Assembly: GCF_036850765.1 (NCBI RefSeq)
Contig: NC_089494.1
Coordinates: 229,294,779-229,358,778 of the forward strand
Origin: Saccopteryx bilineata
Lineage: Eukaryota; Chordata; Mammalia; Chiroptera; Emballonuridae
Direction: 5' to 3'
DNA: 64,000 nt
Shown here in pieces: positions 45,087-57,697 of this stretch (positions within the stretch are counted from its first letter, which is position 1; each line of letters opens with the position of its first letter). The position numbers were made by a program, and so were the translations under genes. The notes under the pieces are model-generated. The model worked only from the letters and a program-made list of their open reading frames with translations. It was not told the DNA's origin and did no database searches.

Positions 45087-46767
45087 CCAATTAGTCATTA
45101 TGTGTCTGTAATTACATTATTGAGCTAATAAAGCAAAGGCTGAAAAACATTTCAATTTCGTTTAAACAAACAAGGAAGCTATGAAAAAATCACCTATTTT
45201 CATTTCCTGGATCCCAGAACTGCTTTCCACGAAATAGTTATTCAGCTTTTCCTTGAGTTCTGGGAGGCCCCAATATGCTGCTAATAAATGCTTGTTCACC
45301 CGGAGTTGTTTCTGTTGTTTGCAACCAGGGAACTCTAACTAATACAATGAGCATGGTATATTCATTGTGAAGCTCCCTGAGCTTAGGCACTGGGGCCCTT
45401 GCTTGCAGAGGCCCCTTCCAAGGCACGAGCCCAGCAGTGTCTTCACAGGATCATGTTTCTGTTACATTGCGCAAGTAAGACTTTAATAGCAAGTGGTTAA
45501 GACCACTGCTTCTTTCCACTCTGGCTTACATTCAATCACATTTCTTTTTGTCTTGGGTAATAATGGAATGGCCAAAGACATTTGGAAAATTCAGCTAAGG
45601 GGAAGCCGAGTTAGTTTAGTTTGGGTTTAATGCAAGAATTTTTAGATTTTCAGTCACTTTCAGATGTAGTAAAGTTACTGTCAGTCATTTCAGCTTAGGA
45701 AAACCACAGGTTTTACACATCCTGAACCATCTATAATAAAAAACAAAATTTGATCAACCATGTTAGAGGAATGGCGAAATTATATTGCTGTTTCTCTATT
45801 GAAAGTTATATTATAAATAATATTATAAAACTATTGTCATATAAAGATATAGCAAAAGAGTATTCAGCCAACAAAATTAGAGAAAAAGTAATATAGAGGC
45901 ATATCGGGCAATTAATTAATAAAAGTATCCAATGACTTTTGTATGTAGTGTTGGTCAGCTTTTCACAACTTGAATTTGTTGTGATTTTTAAAATTCTAAA
46001 CAAATATTTATGTTCACATCTAACTTCTGTAATTCTTTATTGAAGAAGGCCTGCAAATTAAATAGGCTCAGTCTGCACAAAACCTGATCCACTCCTGCAG
46101 TAGATTGTATATGGGATGACTCTTTGGAAACGGACTCATTGTGTCGATGTAAAGAATGACATCTTCATCCAGGAAACATTTTATGGGGAGCTGACCTTAT
46201 GTCAGGCTTGGGCAGGTTCTGAGAATACAAAGTGGAAAAATCCAGTGGTTCCCAGACCTGGCTAGGCAGCCGAACTCTGAGAAGTTTTTAAAATATATAG
46301 ATTTTTGGGTCCAAATGAGACCCACTGAACCAAATATCAGAAGGAAGACTATACATCTATACTTTTAATAAATTCCCAGAGTGATTCTTATGGAGTCAAA
46401 CCAGCTTTGGTCCTCTCGTACTCAGCACTGGAGTGAGATGTTGTCTTGGCTGCTTTTGCTGCCTTCAAATTATTTAAGCTCCATTGGGAGAGACTGAGAA
46501 CTAAGTCCATAATCATGGCATTAGGCCGTGTTTGAGATACGGGCATTCGAGAAACAAGAAATTCGTCTCCATCGGTTAGAGAAGTCTTCCTTGAGCAGGT
46601 GACACATGTTAACATTGGGCCTGTTTCTGGTTAACTCAAGAAAATGTAACTCCTTTCTCAATATAAATATTTTTACATCCTAAAGCTCAAATGGCTGACC
46701 CTCACTGACTGTTTCCCAGTGAGCCAGCACCACCCAGCATGGGAACCCTGTTATTGCCTCCATTTTT
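45087..46767. other. No confident gene; one unexplained open frame at 46388-46615 (minus)
   Basis: Mostly unassigned, AT-rich at 45700-46000. The 75-codon minus frame 46615-46388 (starts MLTCVTCSRKTSLTDGDEFL) is not over a repeat I recognise and has unremarkable composition. It is preceded, on the minus strand, by a weak acceptor-like ttcttgagttaaccag. I do not recognise it. Chance is the simplest explanation. Confidence 0.25.
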
Positions 46768-47091
46768 TTTTTTTAACAGAGAATGAGAGTCAGAGAGAGG
46801 GATAGACAGGGACAGACAGACAGGAACGAAGAGAGATGAGAAACATCAACCATTAGTTTTTCGTTGTGACACCTTGGTTGTTCATTGATTGCTTTCTCAT
46901 TTGTGCCCCGACCAAGGGGCTACAGCAGACCGAGTAACCCCTTGCTCGAGCCAGGGACCTTGGGTCCAAGCTGGTGAGCCTTGCTCAAACCAGATGAGCC
47001 TGCGCTCAAGCTGGCCACCTCGGGGTCTCGAACCTGGGTCCTCTGCATCCCAGTCCGATGCTCTATCTACTGCGCCACCGCCTGGTCAGGC
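46768..47091 (-). mobile_element. tRNA-derived SINE, antisense, inserted in an MIR
   Basis: Minus-strand head gcctgaccaggcggtggcgc, B-box region ggttcgagaccccg, an internal body of CAGG/AGCTTG-type repeats (gagcctgcgctcaagctgg; gagccagggacctt) and a GA-rich end with poly-T at 46763-46774. The target-site duplication tattRcctccattttt lies at 46752-46767 and 47092-47107. The target is the antisense MIR that continues at 47092. The body differs from both other SINE types in the window. Confidence 0.9.
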
Positions 47092-47210
47092 TATTACCTC
47101 CATTTTTATAGACAAGGAGACTGGGACCCAGAGAGGTGAAGCAGCCTGCCCAGCTCACACAGACAAGTGGCGGGCAGAAGTGCCCCACCCTGGCGATCTG
47201 ACTCCAAGCG
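47092..47210 (-). repeat. MIR SINE, antisense
   Basis: ctccatttttatagacaaggagactgggacccagagaggtgaag is diagnostic of the antisense MIR. It is split on its left by the SINE. Confidence 0.85.
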
Positions 47211-47277
47211 CATATACTTTCCACCTTGATACCCACCACTCCCCTTTAATTACATACATGACTCTGGACAAGCATCA

Positions 47278-47405
47278 GCTTCCAGAGCCTCTATTCAAAC
47301 TGGGGTCTGAGGTCTCCAGGGGGCTTGTTAGAAGTGCAATACTCTAGATCTACTGAATCAGAATCAATAGTTTAAGAAGGTCCAAGGGGATCTGCATGCA
47401 TGGGG
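47278..47405 (+). mobile_element. MER5A-like hAT fragment
   Basis: gggggcttgttagaagtgcaat, then ctagatctactgaatcagaatc and atctgcatgcatg, in MER5A order. Confidence 0.65.
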
Positions 47406-50090
47406 GAGGGAGAGGAGCAGTGCTCAGAAGAGGGGGGTGGGCAGGTGAAGAAGAAGGCTTCCTGGGTAAGGGCCAGCTTCATGGTGGGGCGGGGGGGGGA
47501 TAGAACTTAATGGAGACTCCTTCTCCAGCAGAGGAGAGAATTCCCGGAGATGTAAAACAAGACATGATTTCTATTGAAACTTCTCACTCAATACCCCTCT
47601 CCCCACCCGCACACACGCACTGTTTGACCTTGTAAACCTGCGTTGTCTAATATGGTAGCAGCTGGTCCTGTGTTGCAGTTGAGTCTTTGAAATGTGACCA
47701 GTCCAACTTGAGATGTTCTGTAAGTGTAAAATACACATCAGGTTTTGAAGATTTAGCATAAAAGAGAATAATTTTTCTTGATAATTATGCATATCGATTA
47801 TAAGTCGAAATGATAGTATTTGGCATATATTGGGTTAGATAAAATGTGTTATGACAGTTAATTTTATCTATTTCTTTTATCATATGTGGGTTCTAAAAAA
47901 AATTTAAAATAGATAAATGTGGCTTCCTGGACATCATAAATTACATTTGTTGAGAGCCAGCAAGCATTTGTGGCTTGTGTTGTATTTCGGTTGAACAGCA
48001 GGGACCTAAATCCTGTGCCTCAGCAGTTAGGGAGCACTGAAATTTCTCTACTTGCTATCAAGTGAGAAAGGTGACAGCAACCGCACGCAAGGGAAATTTA
48101 CAGGATCAGCATCCACCTTGAGATCAGACCTGTGTCTGATCGGGCTGCCTTCCACCTGGGCTGAGCCAGGAGCGAGCAGGGCTTGCTTCTGTGGCTCTGC
48201 AGAGGTGGCAGAGCTGGTCTCTAGATGCGTAAGGGCTTTGGATTTGGGGCTGAGAGAGGAGTCTGTGCGGCTTCTGGGGAGCAAAGTGGCGAGCCAGAGA
48301 ATAAAGGAGGACTCTGTGCTTCGATGGCCTCCACAGCGCTGGGGATGTCTTTCCCATGTCTTGACCCCTTGAGAATAACAGCTCCATTTGCCTCCTGGAG
48401 TCCTTCTTGGTTCAGCACATGCTTAGCTAAACAGAGAGAATACATAAATAGAATAAATATTAAATTACATCTCAGTGAATTATTCACATAAAAGTTGACA
48501 GGGAAAAAAACGCAGAGCAAACCATCTTTTCTATACAATTGTCTTTCAAACACACATGCTGAGATTACACACAGTGCACACCGAGTGGGGAGACTGAGCT
48601 GGGTCCTTCCTGGAGGCCAGAGCCCAGACCATATGGAACAGGTGAGTCCTGCCAAGGTCTGCTGCATGGAGAATAACTTTCAGCTGCTCCTCTGGCTGCT
48701 GCTTTCAGCCAGGTTCCAGAGCCTAGTTTCTGAGCCCATAAAGGCGGCAGATCCCTGGAGGTTGCGTTTTAAAACCTAAAACAAAACCTTGCTAAAGGTG
48801 TTCCAGTTTTTCCTGTGCTAATACAGATGGTGGCTTTGTAAACTCACAAAGGTCAGGGCTATAGAACATTTTGAATAGGAAGAGGGTTCCTATGATTTTC
48901 CAGTGAACAAGAAGGGGGCTTATCTTTGGGGTGGGGGGACTGCTGAGTTACAACACATAGATCGTATAGAAGAAAATAAATGACATTTGTCATTAAGTGC
49001 TGGTAGTTGTGAGTAGAGGACTAAATACTGGTGTCAGTGGATGAATCCCAGGTCTGGTCTTCATTTTATGGGGTTGCATATTAATTATACCCAAGCAACA
49101 TGAGAAGCTCTCTCCTGAAATAATTAGGTAGAGGGGGAGATCCTGAGGTCTTGAGAAGGAACAGAAATAAAGCCGTGACAAGGCCCATTAGGTGATACAG
49201 CTTGGCAACATAATTTCGGGCTAGTGGGTAGGAAAGAAAATCCTTCACCAGTAATTAAGGGAGGCTTTTCGGATTTTTCCATTGTGTGTTAGAATGCAGT
49301 CATGTTCTACAGGGAGTAGAAGCTTTATAATAACAGCTACCTTTGTAAGAGCATGCTCTCCACCAGAGCCTGCCCAGACCCACACACTGACGCTGACTTT
49401 CTCAGCAGACCTGCCAGGTAGCTGTTGGCCAGGTTTGTTTTATGTCAGTTCTCTTTCCAAAGACGGGCTCTGGGTTAAGCTGTGTGAAAGGGATGAGGTG
49501 AGGCCAAACAGAAAGCAAGGAAATGTAAAAAGACATAGTGTGCGTACTGTGGTTGCATAACTGTTAGGTTCTCGTAAGAGATTACATTGCTGCCACCGAT
49601 AACTCCATAACGCGTTGTGAGACAAACTGTCCCAGAGATCACAGAATGGAAGGCCTCACAGACAAGAGTAAGAGGCTTGAGTCAATTGGAAATACCCAGC
49701 AATTAGCTAAAGGAAGGGTGGGTTGGGATGACACGCCTAGGAGGGGGTGCATGCGGGATGGAGGGCCCGCAGCTCTGGATCCCTGGGTTAGGCGACGCTC
49801 ACATACTGCCTCTCCACCACGTTCGCCTTTCTCACTGAAGGTGTGGCTGCAAAGACCAGAGTCGAGGTTTGAGCATGGGGACCCAATGGTGGATGATACT
49901 TGGGGCAAAACAGACACTTGCTCTGTGGGACGGTTGCAGGAACAAGTACCTCGCCATAGCAGTAGCCTGTCAATGAGCCCGATGAACACCTGTGAATTGT
50001 ACTTGTGTTTCTTGGGCAGTGGACACAAAGGAACAGAGTGGGCATCACCAATGGGTGGCCAAATTAAAATCATGATTTTTTAAGTTTGAC
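47406..50090. other. No gene seen
   Basis: Long unassigned stretch. Overlapping frames of 85-148 codons occur on both strands at 48048-48779 and 49639-50083, but those on opposite strands cover the same bases and none shows a domain. A G-rich run lies at 47483-47500. Confidence 0.4.
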
Positions 50091-50460
50091 TTTTTAAAAT
50101 TCCAGCAGGGGATAAGGGTTTAGGGGGACAGGGACAGACATTGTTTAAGAGAGTACAAACACAATGAGTAGAAAATGATCCCTATCGTTACAATGCACAA
50201 AGAGTGAATATAGGCAACGATATTGTATTAGAATCACCAAATTTGCTGGGAGACTAGAAATTAATTATTCTAACTACTAGAAAAAAAGGACAATTATGTA
50301 GTGTGACAGAGGTGCTAATTACTGGTAAAATAAAAATCATACCATGATATAGTATGATCAAATTAACATATAAATGTATCAAATTAACATGTTGCACAAC
50401 TGAAATTTACACGGTGTTATATATCAAATATGATTTAATAAGAAAGTAAAAATTTATAAA
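50091..50460 (+). mobile_element. Old L1 3' UTR fragment
   Basis: gagtagaaaatgatccctat, ctgggagactagaaattaat and aattaacatgttgcacaactgaaatttacacggtgtt follow the plus-strand L1M 3' UTR. Confidence 0.55.
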
Positions 50461-50754
50461 TATTATATGTCTCGTCTGCTATCTCGTGTTTCACAGATAT
50501 GTGGCCCCTCATGAAAGTTAGGTTTCTCTTGGTCCTTCCATCACTGTGTTCACACTGATGTGCTTTACTTACTCACATCTATTTTTAACATAGTCTATAA
50601 ATTCTGACTACCCTCGCCAACTACTAGCTTGCTCATTACCTATACTTGACAAATCTCACAAATTTGGCATCTAAAGAATAGAATGTCCTCAAACAATACT
50701 GGAAATGTACGTGACAATTGGTTAATGCAGACCATTCCCACTGGGGTAGAAGCT

Positions 50755-50850
50755 CCGAGTTAGACCTTGTCTGTCTTGTTTACTGCTGTACCTTTAGTCC
50801 CTAGGATATCACAAGTGCTCTTCAAATGCCAAATGAGTGAATGACATACA
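50755..50850 (+). repeat. L2 3'-end fragment
   Basis: gtctgtcttgtttactgctgtacctttagtccctagga, then aaatgccaaatgagtgaatgac, is an L2-type tail. Confidence 0.6.
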
Positions 50851-50984
50851 CAGGGAAATGCGGAGAGAATAATTATGCTAAGGAAGGGAAAGAAGCACGT
50901 GAATCAAGAGCTTCCTAGGCTAAATGCCACAGGTCCAAGGTGCCCTCCTTCCCTTGTTTTAATTAGTCCTGCGATTCTGCAGAG

Positions 50985-51158
50985 CGGTGGCTCCTAAAGT
51001 GTGTTCCCTGTCCCCTACCCCTACCCCACGTAGCCACACATTTGGGAACTTGGTGGAACTTGGTGGAAAAGGACCTCTCCCTCACCTACTGAATCAGAAA
51101 CTCAGGATGGGCCCAGTCATCTGTGCTTTCACAAGCCCTGCGGGCGGCTGTCGTGCAG
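50985..51158 (+). mobile_element. MER5A-like hAT element flanking the minisatellite
   Basis: gtggctcctaaagtgtg, acctactgaatcagaaactcagg and tttcacaagccctgcgggc are in MER5A order. Its right end runs directly into the first minisatellite unit. Confidence 0.65.
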
Positions 51159-51550
51159 GCTCTGACTGATACCCTGTGTGTGGATATCACGGTGTATCAA
51201 GGCTCTGACTGATACCCTGTGTGCGTGGATATCACGGTGTATCAAGGCTCTGACTGATACCCTGTGTGCGGATATCATGGTGTATCAAGGCTCTGACTGA
51301 TACCCTGTGTGTGTGGATATCACGGTGTATCAAGGCTCTGACTGATACCCTGTGCGCGGATATCACGGTGTATCAAGGCTCTGACTGGTACCCTGTGCGC
51401 GGATATCACGGTGTATCAAGGCTCTGACTGATACCCTGTGTGCATGGATATCACGGTGTATCAAGGCTCTGACTGATACCCTGTGCGCGGATATCACGGT
51501 GTATCAAGACTCTGACTGGTACCCTGTGCGCGGATATCACGGTGTATCAT
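51159..51550. repeat. Minisatellite, nine units of 43-45 bp
   Basis: Unit core: gctctgactgataccctgtg, a variable alternating GT/GC/AT stretch, then ggatatcacggtgtatcaag. Successive unit lengths are 43, 45, 43, 45, 43, 43, 45, 43 and 42 (last truncated). The variation is confined to the alternating stretch plus a few substitutions (tggtacc for tgatacc in units 6 and 9). Each unit holds the inverted pair TGATAC...GTATCA and a GATATC palindrome. Confidence 0.97.
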
Positions 51551-52599
51551 GGTTTATTATGAGGCGCTTTCCTTCCAGGCTGAGGTTTGTCTCCTCTCTA
51601 GAAATGAGTCTGGTTTCATTAGTTTGTAAGTGAAACTCCACATGCATTTGCAGCCTCCCAGGATGATGACGTGTCTTCACGGACAAATGCCACAAGAGCA
51701 AGACCCACCAGGACCCCCACAGAAGGGAAACGACAGCATGTGGACACAATCTACACGTGGGCTCCTTCTAGAGTGAAACCCCAACCAGGGAAACAGGGAA
51801 GAGAGGTGGGAGAAGGAAGCGTCAGGACAAAGCCGTCACAGGAAGGGAATAGTCCGGCGGCTCAGGATACACTATCTTGGTGGGGAGCACCCTGCATTAC
51901 TAGCTTCCCAGCCTTTCCCAGAGGCTCAGAGTCTTTGGGTGAAAACAGATACAACTGGGGCCCGATTTGTGGCAACCCTTTCACACAGAGAAGGAAGGAC
52001 CTGAAAAGGAATTTGTCATCACATGGCTAAAATAGCCCAAAATTATGTTTATTTTTCTATGATATTTTGAGGGTGTGGAGGAAGAAGAATTACAATTATA
52101 TTTTAAAAGAATATTCTGTTTGATTCTAAATATAAAAGTAATGTTTACTACAGAAAATTCAGAAAACACAGAAATATATAAAGAAGAAAATTTAAACCAT
52201 CCATTACCCACTGCCCAAAGATGACCGTGCTTAGTATTTTGGTATATTGTATTCGAAATAGGAAAATAAATCATAGAAATTCTATATAATATTTTTACAG
52301 AGTCAATAATCCAGATTTTGTTTTCTTATTTAATATTGTATAATTCTTTATAATCATTATTTTTTAATGGGTACAAAGTGATCTTTCGTGTAGACTTTCT
52401 TTAGCCATTTTCCATCTTTAAAAATTTGGGTTGTTTCTAGTTTAATGCTAATATAAATAACATCTTTGGTTCTTTCTTTGCATGTCTAATTATTTCTTTA
52501 GGATCAATGCTTGGAAGTGGCATTAGTGGAGCACATGGCATTTTGTGGGTGTAGTGTGAGGTTGACGGCTACATGTACTCAGGAAAAAAACATGGAACT
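51551..52599. other. No gene seen
   Basis: 51551-52020 is unassigned. 52080-52260 resembles a common old AT-rich repeat (gaaaacacagaaatatataaag), also echoed at 53950-54090. The 119-codon plus frame 51671-52030 lacks a recognisable domain. Confidence 0.35.
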
Positions 52600-52725
52600 G
52601 AAGACCTGATTCCAACCTCGGGTTTGCGGGGGATTTGCTTGTGTGGTCTTGAACAAGTCACTTTCTCTCTCTGGACGTGAAGTCTCTCATTGTTAAATGG
52701 GAGAGGAGGAGTGGGTCCTTGCATC
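52600..52725 (+). repeat. MIR SINE fragment
   Basis: gtgtggtcttgaacaagtcactttctctctctgg then ctctcattgttaaatgggag is plus-strand MIR. Confidence 0.65.
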
Positions 52726-55546
52726 TCAAATGGAAGAGTTGTACCTCTCAGCTAAAAAATGGAAAGCATTGTTTTTATATTAAAATAAATTCAGGTATGT
52801 TGTGGAACAATTGTGGAATGGACATTTTTCTTTTAAGATAACGTGTGAAACTTCAAAGAAACTTTCTGCTTGTATGTGGCTAGTCAGACCTCTCCCCCAG
52901 AGTGTGAGTTCACTGTCCTTGGCCAGTGGGGGTATGTCCATGACACAGCTTGAGAAGAGCAGGCTAGGTGATTTTACAGGTCGCTGGCAGTTGGATATTC
53001 TGTGTCTGCATGACTCTTGGCAGGTATGCCATGATATCCTTAGAAAACCTTCCAGGTCTATAGTTTAGCCTTCATCCTGGGGTTTGGGCATTTTCATACA
53101 TTACTCTGTTGTCTTATGTGAACTCAGGTTTAAAAAAATCTAAAATTTATTTGTAAAACCTGATCGATCTATGCTTTGCCTACAGCTGTTCAACCCCATA
53201 TCGCATAGGTTCATAGACGCTCATTTTCAGGTACTTCATCGTTCACACAAAAACGTTTACTGTGTCTAACACTGTTATATCAGACAATATTATGCTATGT
53301 CAAGTCCAAAGATGAATAAGAAATAATCTCTATCCCTGTCTTCTAAGATTTAATCATTTATTTCCTATAAAGTATCCCAGAAAACACTCAAAATCAATAG
53401 TTTTTTTTTTTAATAGTCATAAAAAAAGTACTGTTCAAATCAAATATGTTTGGGAGGTGATGAGTTAAAGTAGTTAAGCATGGTTACGGACTTCAGAACT
53501 TCTCAGAGCCTTTAGTATGTTAACATGCATACTACAGGGTGAATCTCCATCAGGGATATAAAGCATTTTGTGTTCCTGAAGTTATTTTTCTAGGAAACTT
53601 CATTTATAGAACATCTCCAGGAACTAGAGAGCCATGGCACACAGTTTGAGAAATGCTGACCTAGTCAAATGTAATCAAAGCATTTACTCACAAAAAGTAG
53701 TGTTATAGGTAGACAACACAATACAGAGGAAATTGAAGACCAACTTGTCCTCTTGAAAAGCTTTCACTCTAATAGGGAGGACAATTTTTAACACACACAG
53801 GGACTATCCGTGAACAAAGAAAACAATGTGAAAGTAAACAGAGTTATAGAATCAGCAAAAAACTGTAAAGGTAGGAGGATAAAATTAATCAAGAAAAGTT
53901 TTATGGAAGAAGTAGGGTTCGTGAAGATGAAATTTCTTTCATGAACTAAGATTGCCTAATTATTTTTCTTATGAAAATAATGCAAGTTCATTATAGAAAT
54001 TTTGAAAAAAATAGAAAAGTAGAATAAAGAATACACAATATAGACACTCATATAGTTATATACATTCATATGAGTATAAGTATATATAGTTTTTGTTTAA
54101 TGAGAGTAGCTTTTCTACTGGTATTTTAATATGCATAGATTAAGTTGAACTTATTTATAATAAATATAAATAAATATCATTATTATTATTATTTTTTTGC
54201 TAGGGTAGAGAAAATTTTGTGCTTCAAAGTGATGCATTATTTAGATAACACTCTTCCTCACCTCTTAGAACAATTTTTGGTAAATGGCAAACATGCAGTA
54301 AATATTTGTTGAGTGGAAGAATTTGAATTACAGAATCTGCTTCCTAAGGGGTATAGGTTCTATTATCCATAGACTCCTTTATTTTGATGAGCCCTTGCAA
54401 TAACTTTCCCAGAGTAGGGGCAGGAACAGAGGCAGCTAAGTTGATCTGCCAAATAGAGAGTAGAGGACTTTGAACTTCCTGGGGCAATCTTAGCGTGAGA
54501 GAGTAAAGAGAATGAGTAGACTGGCACTTCCTGTAGAAGAAGCAGAGGGGGAAGAAGATTGGTCAGGGTGGAGGGTGACTGTGAGATGGGACTTTGTAGA
54601 CCATAAACACCCAGAAAGGAATTTGTTAAGTTGCTCACTGTAAGATGGCAGCATAAACCCACTCCTCCATCTCCCCTTTGAAGTGTTTAGCAAAGGCTGG
54701 CTTACTTACTAGAGATTTGGTGTGAGTGGCTATTCTTTGGGGGGGGGGACTCGAAGAGGTGCTGAATTCCTCCTCTGTGTCAGCACAGGGGGAGCAGAGG
54801 GATAGGAAGTGAGCATGTGGGAGTGGAAGGCTGAAGTGATGTGTATGTAAGTGAAAATACGAGAGAGAGAGATCCCTCCCTTAAACGACACTTCCCCATG
54901 TCTTGTGAGCAGTGTCCCCAGGGCTGTTTTAAATTGCAGGTGGCTCGAAGAACTGGTGTAGAGTGAGGCGCTGGGGTGCCGGGTGCCTGTGAGCAAGCAC
55001 TTGTATAGTTTTGAGTTTTATTGCACATTTCCTGCTGTACCTTATTGAAAGGAGATGTCTGTGACTTCTCACACACTACTTCTAAAATGTATAAAAATTG
55101 CAGAGCTTGCAAACTTTGAGTTTCAAGAATATCTTTCTTCTAAAGTTCCTATCTAAAAACGAATCCCTTCAGTTTTATAGTGCTGACTCCAATTCTGAAT
55201 TCTGTTCTGCAGCCAATCCAGTGTGGCTTTAGGTTCTCGTGGGGCTTTTAGGAATTTCAGTATCTTTTGATACGTGCACCTGCGATATGCATTAGACCTA
55301 AGAGGAAACAGCCCTGTCTCCACTGCTTGACGTCTACATTTATGCCAAATGAAAACAGAGAGCTTGATTGAATTACTTTTAATATTTAAAGCTGACCCCC
55401 ACATTTTTCTTTCTTTTTTTTCCTCCTTGGTCATAGCAGAGGGCACTCTACTTTTCACAACATTCTCTATAGTTCCCCTTTTAAAAACTTCAATAAAGTT
55501 ACAAGCGGTTAATAGGCAAACTATTTCCCAATGTGAAAGCCAAGGC
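52726..55546. other. No gene seen
   Basis: Unassigned with AT-rich parts (53900-54200) and a run of nine G at 54740-54748. Frames at 54363-55112 overlap on the minus strand in different registers without recognisable domains. Confidence 0.35.
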
Positions 55547-55593
55547 AAGTAGCCTGGCTACTTTGCTGTCCTAAGTAGCCAGGACAGCAAAGT
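55547..55593. repeat. Overlapping pair of perfect inverted repeats
   Basis: Hairpin 1: aagtagcc (55547-55554) pairs with ggctactt (55556-55563) across one base. Hairpin 2: actttgctgtcct (55560-55572) pairs with aggacagcaaagt (55581-55593) around an 8-nt loop. They share 55560-55563, so the two folds exclude each other. Confidence 0.9.
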
Positions 55594-55932
55594 CCCTGGT
55601 TGTTGACTTACTGAGTAGGTATGCCATCTCTCCATGTATTCCTCTGTCTGAGCGAGGGATCATTCTTATGAACATCTGAAATATTCGTTCTTCAAGTCCC
55701 AAGAAAGAAATAGGACAAATTAGTTCTATGACCACATGAAAAGCCTGGGGGAGGGGGGAACATTTAGAGGGCATTGATGTAGTTCTAAACTCTTTATTCC
55801 TGTAAAGATTTCTTTTTACTAGTTTTTTATTTTTCCTATTACAAATATAATTCTTGGTCCAAGCCAACCTGAGGTGGTACCCAGAGACCAAAGATGGGAC
55901 AATATAAACAGCAATAAAAATAATAACTCTAA

Positions 55933-56287
55933 GCCCTGGCCAGCTGGCTCAGCAGTAGAGCATCAGCCTGGCGTGTGGAAGTCCTGGGTTCAGGGCACAC
56001 AGAAAAAGCGCCCATCTGTTTCTCCACTCTTCTTCTCCTTTCTCTTTGTCTCTCTCTTCCCCTCCTGCAGCCAAGGCTCCATTACAGCAAAGTTGGCCAG
56101 TTGCTGAGGATGGCTCAACGGCCTCCCCCTCAGGCACTAAAATGGCTCCAGTTGCAACAGAGCGATGCCCCAGCTGGGCAGAGCACCGCCCCCTGGTGGG
56201 CATGCCGGGTGGATCCCGGTTGGGCACATGCGGGAGTTTGTCTCTCTGCCTCTCCACTTCTCACTTCAGAAAAATAGAAAATAAATA
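55933..56287 (+). mobile_element. Rhin-1-like SINE with an internal gap in the head
   Basis: Head gccctggccagctggctcag, A box present. The B-box region is shortened: gaagtcctgggttcagggcaca lacks the gattcccggc part. The body is intact (ggctccattacagcaaagtt; ggatcccggttgggc). Near-matching target-site duplication aataataactYta at 55919-55931 and 56288-56300. Loss of the B box should stop transcription by RNA polymerase III. Confidence 0.93.
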
Positions 56288-57470
56288 AATAATAACTTTA
56301 GTGGATTGAAAGACAACAAATATATTAAAATCTACGAGCTTATAATGATAACCCTAAAAAAATAAATCCCTAATTTGTAGTCTTTGGAGAATGATAGGGA
56401 ACTAACTCATTATTCTAGAAACTGGTAAATAAAGACAATAATTAAGTATTTATCCTACTCTATCCCAGGGTAACCAAATAATTTATGAGGGAAAGTTTCC
56501 TTATAGAAGAAATTAGGTTAATAAATGGATATCAGGATAAGAATATACTCATTATTTCATTAGCAGATATAAAAAGGTGATGTTCTCATGAAACAACTGA
56601 TCTATGTAATAATCATACTGCCAAAAAGCATTATGTCAAATGTGGATGCCTGAATTGGGCTGATAACATCTGAATCCACTGGTTAATCTTAACCTCTTAA
56701 AAAGAAAAAATATCAGACATTATACGATGCAATAGAAAGTTAACAGCTCTAAAAAGTGATCTTGCAAAAAAATGGAAATGGATTCTGATCAAGCCTTTAA
56801 GTCTATATGCTTTTTACAGGAAATACAGCAGACAGAAGAACACGATAAATGTTGGTAAAACGCCTATTAAATAGGGATACACTCGGCAACAATGCAGATT
56901 TAGGAAACTGTGTAGGACAAAGGCCCTGTTCTTTCAAGAAATAATCTCAAGGGATAAAAGAGGGGAATGAGGAACCTATAGATTAAAAGAAATATATCAA
57001 TCAAATATATTATATGGACTTTTTGATCCTGAGTTGAAGAAATAACCATTTTTTAAAATGATGATAAAAGCCAAACTATGGAAGCAGGAAACAAAACTCA
57101 GTGCTTGCAGGAATTGCCGGGAGGAGGAATGGGATGAGTAGGCAGACCACAGGGAATTTTTAAGACAGTGAAAGTAATCTGTGTTACTATAATTGTGGAT
57201 ACATGTTATTATACATTTATCTAAGCCTGGAGAGTATGCAACACTAAAAGTGAACTCAAAGGTAAAGCAGGAATTTGGGGTGATTATTATGTGTTGATAT
57301 AGGTTCACCAGTTGTAACAAATGTACTGCTCTGACGAAGGATGTTGATAAATGCGGCTGCCTGTGTGTGGGGCCAAGGGGCATCTGGGAAATCTCTTTAT
57401 CTTCTTCTCAACTTTGCGGTCGCTCTAAAACTTCTCTAAAAAAGTAAAGTTTATAGAAGAGCAATAACAA
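56288..57470 (+). mobile_element. Old L1 3' UTR region
   Basis: The right part is diagnostic: gaccacagggaatttttaag, tggatacatgttattataca, aacaaatgtactgctctgac, gatgttgataaatgcggctg, gggaaatctctttatcttcttctcaac, then ctctaaaaaagtaaag. This is an old L1M 3' end. The left part is probably the same element. The 128-codon minus frame across it is incidental. Confidence 0.65.
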
Positions 57471-57697
57471 CAAAAAGTGACAAGGGAAATTTGAACACTA
57501 TTTAGTGGTATGAAATTATTCTTAATTTACTGTCAATAAATCAAAATAATTTATTGTATTTTTTTTAACTGAGTTCTTAAATCTTAGATATAGTTACCAA
57601 AGAATTTCGTGCAAAAAGTTATAACCACTTTGAAATAACACAGTGTTTGAGGATAAGTGGAGAGGGGAGTACATCTGTGTACCAGTGAGACTGACTC
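57471..57697. other. No gene seen
   Basis: AT-rich spacer that continues at 58083. Confidence 0.4.

Noticed and set aside
51159..51550. CRISPR-like regular repeats
   Set aside because: Units are directly adjacent with no unique spacers, and the host is a mammal. It is a minisatellite.
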